The position numbers and the translations under genes are program-made. Positions 48,923-60,500 of a stretch of DNA of 64,000 nucleotides are shown here, piece by piece (the first letter of the stretch is position 1; every line of letters starts with the position of its first letter). The notes below the pieces were generated by a model that did not search any database, was not told the origin of the DNA, and was given only the letters and a program-made list of their open reading frames with translations. Source of the DNA: Ochotona curzoniae (lineage: Eukaryota > Chordata > Mammalia > Lagomorpha > Ochotonidae); NCBI RefSeq assembly GCF_017591425.1, contig NW_024466307.1, positions 1,982,001 through 2,046,000 of the forward strand, read 5' to 3'.

Positions 48923-50097
48923 TTAAGAATTGTAGCCAACCGTGGCTTTCACATCTCCTTGAACATCCCTCTGTAGCATATATGCTGAGCATGTTTTGGG
49001 GCTTGGTTTACCCGGCTCGGTAAAATAATACTCAGCTTCACCAGTCATCGCAGCAACGAGAAGGGCCGTCCTGCACCTCTGTGAAAGCAGACAACGCAAA
49101 GACTCGAAAAGCAAGTTCCACTAGCCTCATGGCTGCCACCAGATCTGCTGCAGCACCTAAAGACAGCTCAGACCACACGGGGATCTCAACGACAGCCACC
49201 GACTTCTGATCAGACAGTTCCACTCCCAGGGCTCATTGCAAGAAAATGTGCGCATGACAAAAGCCATGTGCAGAAAAACATTTACCACAGCATACCTCTT
49301 GACCCACACAACAAAAACAATTGGGAAATTACACATATATTAGTAACTTAATGGAACATACGAAACGACGCAGTGTTGAAGTACTATGCGGGGGAGGCAG
49401 GCAGAGCAGGTTAAGCCTCTGTGCAGCTGAGGGGAATCCAGCTGCTGATCTAACTTAGTTGATTTTCTCATTTCCTCCCCCCAAAAATCAACAGAGTAGA
49501 TTCATCTCTGTGGGCAGAATGTTACCAGACATTTAAATGCTGTGTCCTATAAAGCTTATGAAAAACACAAATGTCGTAAAGCATACTAAAACCTACAACA
49601 CGGAAGACCTAAATTAGATAGATGGCAGCATCTGAACAGCGACCTTGTACATACTGACCTGAATCTTCTTATGAACTGTTTACCAGTACTACGCACCTGA
49701 TGTTCCTTTAGGACACACCAGCGCCTTGCTCAGGCTCAGCAGGGACCTGGATGACAGGGACCTGCACGGTCCTGCGGGGGACCACACGCAAAGCCAGCAC
49801 CAGGGCCACGTCCCAGGCAGGGAGGAGCAGTCGGGAGAGGCTCTGCCGGTCAGACACTAGCTGAGTGTTCTAGGCTGCACAGATGTGTGCGACTGGGACG
49901 GCGCAGTGAGGCTTTCTAAATACTTTCTCATTCAACACATCTGGAACTCACCCAACACTATCTGATCAGCCTCACATCACTGCCGCGTGTAGAGGTTCTG
50001 CGTGAGCCTTAATGGATTCTACGACTGTTTTCATAAGAATAACTTCACAGGATAGTCTTGCAACAAACTCATAATTTTGTAGGGAAAGTTCTAAATT

Positions 50098-50361
50098 TTT
50101 TTTTTTAATTTTTATTGGAAAGGCAGATCAGATTTACCGAGAAGGAGGGACAGAAAGATCCTCCATCCACTGAATCACTGGAGCTTCTTCCAGGTCTCCC
50201 ATGTGCATGCAGAGCCCCAAGGCTTTGGACCATCCTCCTCTGCTTTTCCACGCCATAAACAGGGAGCTGAATGGGAAGCAGAGCGACCAGGACACAAACC
50301 CATATGGATCCCAGTGCTTGAAGGTAGAGGGCTAGCCAGCTGAGCCAACGCACCAGGCCCA
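50098..50361 (-). mobile_element. C-repeat SINE, reverse
   Basis: T11 tail, 'ttattggaaaggcagatcag', shortened body, head remnant 'gccaacgcaccaggccc'. Confidence 0.88.
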
Positions 50362-50383
50362 GAAAAGTTCTTACGTCAGATTT

Positions 50384-50651
50384 GCTGAGGCTGGCATGAA
50401 GGCTCAACAGGCTAATCCTCAGCCTTGCAAATGGGTACCAGTTCATGTTCCAGCTGCTCTACTTCTGATCCAGTAGTAAAATGGCTGAAAGCCTTGGGAC
50501 CCCGGGCCCACGTGTGAGACCTGGAGGAGGCTCCTGGCCCCTGGCCTGGATCGGCTCAGCTTCAGCCAAGGTTACGGTCATTTGGAGAGTGAATCAGCAG
50601 ATGGAAGATCTCCAACTCTCTCGATGAATACTTAAATAAATAAATAAATAC
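50384..50651 (+). mobile_element. C-repeat SINE
   Basis: Diverged head, clear body and an (AAAT)n tail at about 50632-50651. It sits head to head with the copy to its left. Confidence 0.85.
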
Positions 50652-51295
50652 ATAGTCACACTGGAGCTAACGTGAGAGGATAAACAGAGCCTGGGTCAAG
50701 GGCCTCTCTCATGGGAAAGCCACGAGCCCAGATGGGGTACCGGAGTGGGCATTGGGGAGTACAAAGAGTGGCCTGAGTCTGAGGTGGGAGAGGCAGGGAT
50801 GGAGAACCAATCACATAGCCTTACAGGGAGGGCATGGGCAGCCGTTCGGGGGTGTGGTCAGGTGTGTGTCCCCCAGTGGCTGCTGAGGGTCTCCTACACC
50901 TCACACAAGGTCAGGCCAAAGCACACACACCTGCAGCTAGCAGGAGACGGCGACACGTGGTGCGGGGCAGGTGCTGGCCCGCCACCCCACCCCCTTGGCA
51001 GCTAATTCCCTTAGGAACTGCTGGGAAGGCGGGTGTGAAGGGCTCTCCCAGTAAAAAGCAGCAACTACAGCTTCCTCAGCTCGACTCACCTATTCTGAAC
51101 AGAGACCTATTTCAAAACGCGGTACCCAATGAACATCGTTATTTGTCAACTGAAAAAAAACCCAGCGTAGTGACGGGAAGGCAGGAGAGGGCCATGTGCA
51201 GCACAAGGCCAGCTCTCTGGTGACGGCCAACTGCAAGAGCAGCCACAGAGCAGGCACCTCACAAAAGGAAGACACGCCACGGGCTTCGACCGCAG

Positions 51296-51301
51296 TTTAT
51301 T
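51296..51301 (-). terminator. SERINC5: Probable SERINC5 polyadenylation signal
   Basis: On the minus strand the hexamer AATAAA is followed by about 20 nt of non-A-rich sequence, placing cleavage near 51275-51280. Conserved-looking AT-rich UTR sequence lies upstream. Other sites further left cannot be excluded. Confidence 0.45.
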
Positions 51302-52668
51302 AAAGCACAAGGTCAGTAACAGGCTTCGTACATAGGAAAGGGACTGGGCAAGTCCAGGTGCTGTGGTACAAAAACGTGCACCAGTAAACAAAGAACTCCG
51401 AGACTGGCTGACTAGAGGAGGAACAAAAAGAAATGATTTTAATAAAGTTAGCACAACTCTAACTGCACCAGAGACCTTGGGACACTTCCCATGGCAGACG
51501 CGCCACACCTAAAAGCAGCCACACAAGCCAGCAACAGCCAGAGGTTTCAGAAGAGTGTAACAAGTTAACAGATATATGACTATAAAATTTTCGAAGTCGC
51601 TTTTATAATGTAAAAAAAGCTTAAATCTTTAATAAAGGGGGAAAAAAACCCAGATCCTCTTAAAACTTCTCATAAATAACTCTCAAGGCATATATTACGC
51701 ATCTGCTGTAAGCTTTCTATACCTGAGCTCATCCCATGACCCTTCACCCTGGAGGGTCACCTTCTGGAATGTTCCATCGATCCACTCACACCAACATGGG
51801 CTGATACCCAGAAAAGTGGATGCAGACAGCTGTATGCTGTCCACCCTTTCCCAGTCCCATTTTTTTCTGAAAGGATTTTTATTTAAAAAAACAAAAACCA
51901 AATCAAACTTCTTTGGTTGAAGCCAAATGTTCTCACCTTTGACAATGACTACCGGGACAAAGACTCATGGGGACAACTCTCCAACCTGATGGTGGTCAGA
52001 AACCCCAGGGAGCAGAGCCTATCCCCTCCCCCACCCCCCTGCATGGCAGGTGCACCACCTGGTCATGGGCAGCCAAGGGGCACCCAGTGTGGGGAGAGCG
52101 GGGAGCAGTGGCTGGCCAGGGCCTGTGCTCAAGGTTATATGAGAACTCATGGCTCCATCAAAGCAAGTTCCTCCTCAGAAAGGTCGAGAAAACAGGGAGG
52201 ACAGCCCAGGCTACTGAGGAGCGGAAAGCACCAAAAGCAGGACCTTGGGCAAAACCCAACACGGATGCCAGCTCCGCCGGGCAGGGGCTGAGGGGGTTTG
52301 GGTCAGCCGAGGCTGATCACAGTGAAGGGTCCCTGAGGTGGCCAAATGAACCGGGAATGCCCCTGAGCCACTCCCCATGCGAGGCGGCAGCCCAGGGCCC
52401 ACGCACATGGCCTCCTGCTGCACAGCAAGCCACCACCAGGCTGCTGCCCGGTCACCTCCAGCCAATCTCCCCAGAAACTGCGAGGACAGAAAACCAACAG
52501 CAAAGCTCAAGGAGGCCAGGACAGCAGGCCTCCTGAAGGCTCTGACAGGAGCTGGTCTGCACCCCCAGCCAGGGAGCAGGAAGGAGCCCCAGACCCAAGC
52601 TTAGTGTTTTCTTCATTGTTGAGACTCAGAGGGGGAACATTCCGCCCCCTCAGATGAATGGCACAGAG

Positions 52669-52671
<3 letters not shown>

Positions 52672-52704
<33 letters not shown>
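52672..52704. repeat. (AC)16 microsatellite
   Basis: Uninterrupted AC dinucleotide tract, read as UG in SERINC5 transcripts. Confidence 0.97.
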
Positions 52705-52705
<1 letters not shown>

Positions 52706-53602
52706 CCCTTAAAACCACCAGCAGGAGGGGGTGTCACCATGTCCCCGTCCCATGCCAGAGGGGGGCACCCCTGGCTCTGGCCAGCTTCCTGCCAGCTCAG
52801 GGAGCCTGCACTGAGCTCTCCCGTCCTAGGTGCGGCTAGCCCCAGCCCAGCCTGGCAGCAGGAAGCACCAAGAGGGTGGATCGGCAGACAGGAGCTCTAA
52901 CTCCGAAACATAACAACCCACCACTTGTGGCTTTCCTCCCTAAAGGGGCCTGGCCGGCACTCCCAGGAAGCCCAGGCCATCAGGTACAAAAGGGCAATAA
53001 TAGCTTGTTACTCTAAACAGTCACCAGCCCGTGCACCATATGCTGTTCTCAGGGCAACTCCAGGCACCTGGCACAAACTCGGCATGTTTTCCAACCACAA
53101 CAGCACAGAACCCCAAGGACTGACCTCGGACAAACGACCTGTGATGTCCCTTCTCGGGTCCCACACCCGGCAGCCCACCCACCCACATCTGTGACCCAAG
53201 ATAACCTGCTGGTATTTCCAGCAGAGAACTCGGGCCACAGCAGCTGGACGCCAGGCCTCCCAGCAGGCTGAAGAGGGCAGCTGTGAGGGGCGCCCACCCG
53301 CACCCACCTTTCCTCTGTGTTTCCCTGAGTGGCTTTCTGCAGAGCAAGGGATGTCACACGGCCAGGCGAGGACCCTGGAGCTGTGACACTGCTGGTTTCG
53401 GGCACCTGGGCGAGATCCAGGCCGCAGCGTGGGGAGGGGGACACACAAGGGAACATCTCCACCCTGCCCTTGCTTAGCCGATGTCCCCAGGCCCCCATAT
53501 CCGCCTGGTTCAGGAACTGGGGCTCTCACCAGTTCACTGAGGCACCAGGTTCACCTAGTGTGCGAGCAGGACGCCATCTGACTCATGCCGAGTGGGTCTG
53601 CA

Positions 53603-53605
<3 letters not shown>

Positions 53606-53640
<35 letters not shown>

Positions 53641-53648
53641 CTCTCTGT

Positions 53649-53689
<41 letters not shown>
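53606..53689. repeat. Compound (CT)n-(CA)n microsatellite
   Basis: A pure CT run (53606-53637) is separated by about 13 bp from a pure CA run (53651-53689). Confidence 0.97.
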
Positions 53690-53692
<3 letters not shown>

Positions 53693-54422
53693 GCAGGAAT
53701 GAGCATGGGACCAACCCACGCAGGTTCGGACCTGTGAGTGATAGCATGGGGGGAGGGCAGCGTGGGGAGATGACGTGAGGGGTGATGGCAGCGCCACTGT
53801 CATGAGGGGTGGTGGTGGCACCACTGTGCTTCTCTTTATGAGCACAGCAGTGCTCAACATTCAGGAGCAGAGGGACCCTGGCAGAGGCTGGAGCGGCTGA
53901 AAGCAGTCGGCCACCGCCAGCCTCCGAGGGAAAGACTTGGGGGCCTGAACAGGCTGCGTGGTGGCAGGGCCAGTCATCCATGGACAGGGTGCCTCCTGTG
54001 CCCTTTGTGGATGCCAGTGTGTCTGAGAGGAGGCTGGGGGCCGGGGGTATGATGTTTGGGCATGTTTTTCTGTCCCCAGGATAAGAGAGCATCCACTTAG
54101 GTGCTAACCCCTGGTGAGTGGCAATACACCAAAGCCACATGCTCCCCGGAATGCCGTCTCCGGGGTGGCATTCAGAGAAAGCGCGGGTCACGTGTGGTCA
54201 GCTTGGCTGACAGTCTCGATTCCCTTGGGGGACAGACTGTTTTCAAAACCTCGGAAGTGAGGCGCTGAGCAGGAGGTGCTTTTCTGTGAGCGGTTTCCCA
54301 GCCCCATTCTAGCCAGTGGGGGAGTGGTGGGCATGGGTACAGTGAGCTTTCCGCAGGGGGCCCGGCACTGCTCAGACCAGGGCAGAGGGCCACTTTCTGG
54401 AGGGCGGGTCCTGTGCAGCCCC

Positions 54423-54570
54423 TCACACGGAGAACTGCCGTGTGGGGCAGCAGAGTGGGGCCACGAGCGTCCACAGGTACAGCAGCACACACATCCAGCA
54501 CGAGGCCATCTTGACCCAGAAGATGGACCAGCTCCCGCTGAAGAATGTCTCGATGTTGGCGCTTTCATAG
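54423..54570 (-). CDS. SERINC5: SERINC5 last coding exon
   Basis: Encodes [20 protein letters not shown], the final helix and the C-terminus PTRQFSV; stop TGA at 54425-54423. The acceptor, read on the minus strand, is CTGCAG. Shorter human isoforms lacking this helix are known to be unstable and inactive. Confidence 0.97.
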
Positions 54571-57500
54571 CTGCAGAGGCAAGAGATGGACCACAGTCAG
54601 GGTGGGAGAAGACGGGCCTGGGTGGGGGCAAGGTCTCTGATGAGGTGGCTCCCTGCTACTGCACCCCCAACAGCTGAGTGGCCAGAAGGACGTGCTAGGA
54701 TAGCATGGTCAGGTCCGAGTGGCCCCTGTGTGAGCAGCAGGGGCCTCTGCATAGCGACGGGCAGGCAGGACCATCGTACAGAGATGACCAGTCACTAGAG
54801 ACACCAAGGGAAGCCGTGGGCAATGACATGTAACGACACAAAGTGACCCAGCCCACACACATAAAAAGGACAGGCAGGATGCATGCCAACCAGCGGCCAG
54901 CAGGTGCTTCTTCTCGCCTATTGTTCCCAGGTTCTGCAGGCCCCCTGTGCACCACCGGTGGCTTGGGGTTCAGAGCACATGCCAGCAGACCTCTGAGTGC
55001 CCAGCCTTGGAGAGCTGGCCGCGAGAGATACCACCGGTGCCCACCGCAGAAGCGGAGCCCCGCCCCTCCGGAGGCACTCACTTGAACCAGCTGGTGACGG
55101 TCATCATCACGTAGAGGGAGGCCAGCAGGAAGACCAGGTGGAAGAAGGAGTAGCTGTACACCGTGCCCCTCTTCTCGTCGTAAATGACGCGTGGACCCTC
55201 CTTCACGCTGCCAGCCTCCTCCGTGTCTGTCGGGCAGAGCGGGTGGGGGCTCAGGGCCTGGCACACACCAACTCCAACCCCAGGACCACACGAGTCCCTG
55301 GGCACTCGGCCCGTCCCCCCAGCAGTGGGACCTCGGCCATGGGCAGGTTACCCGGGCGTCGCAGGTATTTTAACTGAGCAGACGGGCTTACTGACATCAC
55401 ACCCACAAGGGCACAGCGAGCCAGGCTGGCCTCCGGGTGCAGTAGGCTAGCCCCGGGGTCAGATGGGCAGGAAGCCCCTGGCCTCCCAAGCACCGGAGAG
55501 TCGTCCTTAAGAGTGGAGGGAAGCAACGGCCCCGAGTGAGGTGTGGGGCCTCCTGGTGTCCTGCCACTCGCTCCCTTCAAAGAACATCCTTTGTTGTGCT
55601 TTTCTAACTCTGGCTGCATCACTTCAGTACAGGCCAAAGTACGGCCTAGTCCTCCTCAGCAGGAACACGGACAAAAAACAAAACACAACACAACACACTG
55701 CCTCCCCCGGGGGAAGGATGAGTAGGACACCAGTACGTGGGCTCTTGGCTGACGCCCAACCTTGGTGTCCACATTCCTTGTCCCCGCGAGGGCAGAGCCC
55801 TCACACACACACACACACACACACACGCATGCATGAGGGCAAAGTCCACCACTTACCCTTCCCGTCGGGAGCAAAGCAGAAGCAGCAGCGGGCCACCTAC
55901 ACGAGAGTGAGGGAGTGAGTCAGGAGCTGCCTCCCCTGCGTTCTGTGTCCAGCAAGTGGGAGACTGGCCCCCTGCGGCCAGCCGAGTCCAACCGCAGCAG
56001 CCCCAGAGACACACATTTGTCCCTCTAGATGTGCTGGGGACTGCTGTACATACAGAGGTGGCAGCTGGATCCCCTCCAGGGAGGCCTGGCTTAGGCCAGG
56101 GCAGAGAAGGTAGTGGAGGCCACCCACCCGGGGACCACAGCGCTGGCCTGCCCACCCACCTTCATGGCATGCAAGCCTCCCTCGCTCCACACCTGCTGAC
56201 CTCATATGAACATCCCAACCTCATGCTGCTGATGAACACGGCCTGCAAGGCAGGGATTGGAACCTGCGCCCCAGGCAGCCCGCTGGACCCTGTTCTCTGT
56301 GGAGGGTTGAGGTCAGGCAAGGATGTGGCAGGTGTGGGGATTCTGAGGTCCCTGATGGGTGATGTCTAGAAGACACTGAAACGTCAGAATTCGGGATCCA
56401 GTTCCTGCTGACACCAGGCTGTGAGCCGGCTGTGGGAAGGGGCAAATGGTGGCCCCCTTTGCAGTCCCTGGCACCTTTCCAACTCCACAACACCCTCCCC
56501 TACACAACACAGCTTCACAGGTTGTGACCAAAGGCTGCGTGATGTCCCCTGGTGATGGGTGTCTATATCCACAGGGGGCACTGGGTCCCCACATATCTGA
56601 GGTGTGAGAACAACCAGGGGCCACGGTGGGGAAGCCTGGGCCTTCCCCCGACACAGGCAGAGCCTCCAAGCATGGGACACTGCACAAGGCAGAGCCAGCC
56701 TCCCCCACCCCATGATCTCCAGCTGCACAGCTTCCCCTGCAGGGACACAGCCCTCCTCGCTCTCCTCTGCTGTCCTCTGAGCTCTCGCTCGGCTCACAAT
56801 AGGGACATTGATGCCAAGGCCAGCCCGCCTCCACAGGTGGCCCCTCGGCCAGCTCTGAGAACAAGGCCGGCCTTCTAGACCGCCACGCCTGCCTATTCCG
56901 TCCAGCTCAGCACTTTCTCCCCCCACGGGTGGGGGAGCTGGGAGTGATGCTGGCAGAACACTGCCCTTTGCTAGGGGTCACTGCAGGTCAGGTGCAGGGA
57001 GTACCGTTTCCAGCCGGACAACAGACTTGTTTGTCCACATAGAGCCACTGGGACACAGCATGGGATGGATGGTGGGAAGGGCAGAGCAGGAGCAGCTGTG
57101 GCCGCTGACCCCCAAAGCAGCAGGGGGCAAGACAGAGACCGGGACACCTGGCACAGCCTCCTTCCCGGAAACCCAGACCTGCGAGTTCTAGGGGCTGTAC
57201 TCGTCTGAGTTTCCTTTCTGTAAACAGCACATCACAGTTCCTCATGGGGGCTCAGGAGGCCACGGTGCAACTGCGCAGCTGGGAAAGCAGCAGGACTAGG
57301 GCACTTGGCACATGTCCATCCCCCACGGGAACCTGGGTGCCTGGAACTGCCCACACCCTGGGGAGCAGAATGAAAGCAAAGGAACTCACCTCCAGCTCGG
57401 GGGCCGCGTACCGGCCCTGCAGCGCGTCAGAACTGGACCTTGTTGTGGACGTCAGGCTAGGAGACAAAGAAGCGTCAGCAGGTGTCGGCCCTCTCGGCGG

Positions 57501-60500
57501 CAGTGGGGACTGAAGGTGGGGGGCTCGGTGTGCTGAAGACCCAAGGAAGAAAAGTGCTGCAAATGCTTGGGGGTGGGGGCGGCAGGGGGTGAAACAGCTA
57601 TTCCCCGAGAACAAACAAGAGCACGGAGACGCTCAAAGTAAGCAAAGCACACCGAGGAGTCTAGCTAGTTCACTCAACGCCTCCTGTGCCTGGCCTGTTC
57701 CACGCACCGGGGACTCAGCACCAAGGGAGCCCAGCCTGCCCTCCTGCAGCTGGCAGGTCGGCCTACAGAGGGGCCTAGCCAGGAGCTAGGGCTAGCCTAC
57801 AGATGGGCTGGCCTGAGACAGGTTAGCACGCACATGGGCTAGCCTGGAGATGGGTTAGCCTGGCTTGCAGATGGTGGTGCAGGGTCACTGCTTAGAAGCC
57901 AGTCTGCTAGAGGGAGAGCAGTAACCCCAGCCCCTGGCGAACAACCTGGCTCCTGTGGTACCCACCAGCTCCCTGCCAGTGCCCTGGGAAGGCAGCCAGA
58001 GACAGCCAAGTGCCTGGGCCCCTGCACTCATGCCAAGTCCTGATTGGAGCTCCTGGCTCTGGGCCTGGGCCACCCCAACCATTGAGGCCATTTGGGGGAG
58101 GGGACCAGTAGACGGAACATCTCTCCCTCATAAATCTGCCTGACATTTAAATAAATTAATTCTTAAACGCTGATGGTCACAGTATCACAAAACCCTCAAT
58201 GCTGACTTCACACATGACCAGTGCCACCAGGTTACCCACGACCCCCCACCCTATCGGCCCTGCCACCATGGGGGCAGCACAGGGTGCCCCTGCAGCCTAT
58301 GGCCAGGACCCCTGACGTGCTGTGCAGTCACGACGACCAAAAGCACGCCTACCCTCGTCCCACCGACAAGCCAGTCCACGCCAGCCACGGTGATGCATGA
58401 GGAGGAGCCCAGGAGCCGGCCAACGGCCCGGAGACTGAAGCACGCCCAGGCTCTCCAACTGGAGGGCCCAGACCTGCCGCCAGGGCCCCACCTAGGCTTC
58501 CGGAAGAGCCCTTGGTGCCCCCGCCTTGGCGTGACCAAGTTCAGTCCCCTTCTGACCACATGGCACACTGGTGACTCACAGCTCTCAGGGAGACAGGGAG
58601 GAGACAGGTGCCAGGTGAGGGCAGGCCGTTTGAGCCCAGCTCCCCTCCAGTTCCCTAACTCGCAGTTTCAGCACTGCACCATGCTCAGCCAGGAAGATGC
58701 GTGACGCCTGGCGACACCTCACTTCCCTCTGTTCTCGTTCCGAAGGCTGACTTCCTGGAGAGCCTCCAACGCTGGGCTGTTACTTCTTTACTTCTTCCAT
58801 CAGGCTCAGCCCAAACCGCCACAGCCCGGGAACAGCTACAGCATCAGTGTCTCCCACTGCAGCCCAGGCGGGCCCAGGAAGGAGAGAGAGGGGCAGCAGG
58901 ACGAGCAAGCTTCAGCAAAGGACACAGAAGCACTGGTGGCTTCCAGAAACCTCCCCGCAGCATTCCGAGAGCTGCAGCAGCGGCCTCCCTGTCCATGCCT
59001 ACCCCCGCCCGGGAGGCTAGGGAGTTCTGGTTCCCCCTGTGCCACCCCTCTGCCTCAGACTAGTGCTGTGGCAGCTCATGCCCGAGAGGCCCTCAGAGGC
59101 CGTGAGGCCATGCCGGATGTCGATGTCACCTGCCCCAGGGCCAGCTCGAGGGCAACGGAAGCCGGCCGGCCCACGGCTGCCCGCAGCCCCTTCAGCCCCC
59201 TCACTGCAGAGGACGCGAGAGCGGCCTCGGGCGATGCCCGGGACTCACCATGAGTACAGGATGCAGCCGATGAGCAGGGCGGTGCCCAGGCCCGTGACCA
59301 GGTTCTCGTCCCTGTACAGGTCCTGGCCGAAGTCGGGGACGCAGATGCTCCTGTTCTTCCCGTGCACGTCTTGCACTTGAAGAGAAAGCGACCAGTCACC
59401 CACACCCACAGAGGGGCCAGCGTGCCCAGCAGGGACACAGGCCCAGTGGTGGCCTCCCAGCACAGGTGCCAGGTCGGGACCTCTGACTTTCCCAGGCTGT
59501 AGCACGGGACCCACTCGGTGGTGGCAGGGGGTTGGTCTAGGTTTTTTCCTTTTTGAAGTTGTGAGGTTGGGGCCTGTGTTGTAGCTCAGAGGGTCAAGCT
59601 GCTGCCTGCAATGGCAGTACCTATGTGAGCCCCAGTTCAAGCCTACTTCAATGCAGCTCCCTAAAACTGCAACTGAGAAAGCGGTGAGGACACCCAAGTC
59701 CTTGGGTCCCTGCCACCCATGTTGGAGACCCGAATCGAGCTCCTGGCTCCTGGCTCCTGGCTCTTGCCTGGGGCAACTCCAGCTGTTGTGACCACATACC
59801 AGGAGCTGAGGAAACAGGCCTCTGCCTTTTGAATAAATAAATGTTTTTAAAACCTGCTAGGCTCCACAGAGAGGCTTCTGTGTTGCTACTGTCAGCTGCA
59901 ATTTCCCTTCTAGCAAGCAGTCTTCACTCACCACACCCGAGTCGGGTCTGACGGGCAATCACACCGGAGACAGGGGATGTGCAATGACAAGGCCACCCAG
60001 CAGAGGGCACGTGTGTGCAGCCAGGAGCTGACCACAGGGATGTGCACTAGAAAGGCCAGCACCTGAGCGGGCATTGGTCTGCAGAGTGCTTTCAGCCAGA
60101 ACAGAGTGTCCTAGGAACTCACGCACGGTACAAGCACTCTGTTGAGGTAGGAGCACCTGAGATTCTGTTTTCAGTGATTAAAAAGGTGATTAAAGGAAGA
60201 AAACTTTTGAACAAAAACCCCACTTAGTTCGAGCAGGGAGGAAGCCAGCACAGAAAGTCTCTGGGCCCGTCTCCTCGGCTCTCCCTCCGTGAGGGCCCTG
60301 GTAGCCGTGCCCATCTCGGGGGACACAGGTGACATCGTCCCACCCGGGGACGGTGTGCAGGGGTCCATCAGGGTGATCCTCAGGGAGTTGTTTCTAAGCG
60401 TGAATGTAGGGCAGATTTAACGTAAGACTGCCAACATGGTCACCCTCAGCAAACAGCTGCAGAACACCACGGTGTGTGAAAAGCTGTCACTTCCTAACTT

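Larger units (their letters stand above)
34826..51279. other. Intergenic region between convergent THBS4 and SERINC5
   Basis: No protein-coding gene is recognised. It contains many SINEs, an L1 remnant (40180-42110), a CpG island (43500-44250), minisatellites (44351-44535, 44694-44836) and an LTR candidate (about 48127-48578). The stretches 37860-39540, 45670-47500 and 48620-50095 show nothing I can name apart from a 43-bp duplication at 48830-48922. Confidence 0.65.
51280..54422 (-). other. SERINC5: SERINC5 3' UTR (inferred)
   Basis: The 3.1 kb between the stop codon and the best minus-strand poly(A) signal contain no SINE I recognise, in contrast to the flanks, which suggests selection against insertion. 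In the transcript sense there are two UG-repeats (from 52672-52704 and 53651-53689) and an AG-repeat (53606-53637). The extent is inferred. Confidence 0.5.
57457..59248 (-). other. SERINC5: SERINC5 intron upstream of the 67-nt exon
   Basis: One SINE (about 57880-58165). A run of short 'gggctagcctg'-like repeats lies at 57775-57870. Nothing else recognised. Confidence 0.55.

Noticed and set aside
49150..49400. Possible second L1 3' fragment ('aatggaacatacgaaacg...tactatgcgg')
   Set aside because: The resemblance to L1 3' sequence is short and interrupted; a repeat search would be needed.
53583..54191. 202-codon minus-strand ORF
   Set aside because: It is downstream of the SERINC5 stop in the 3' UTR and its end is translated microsatellite (Cys-Val and Arg-Glu runs).
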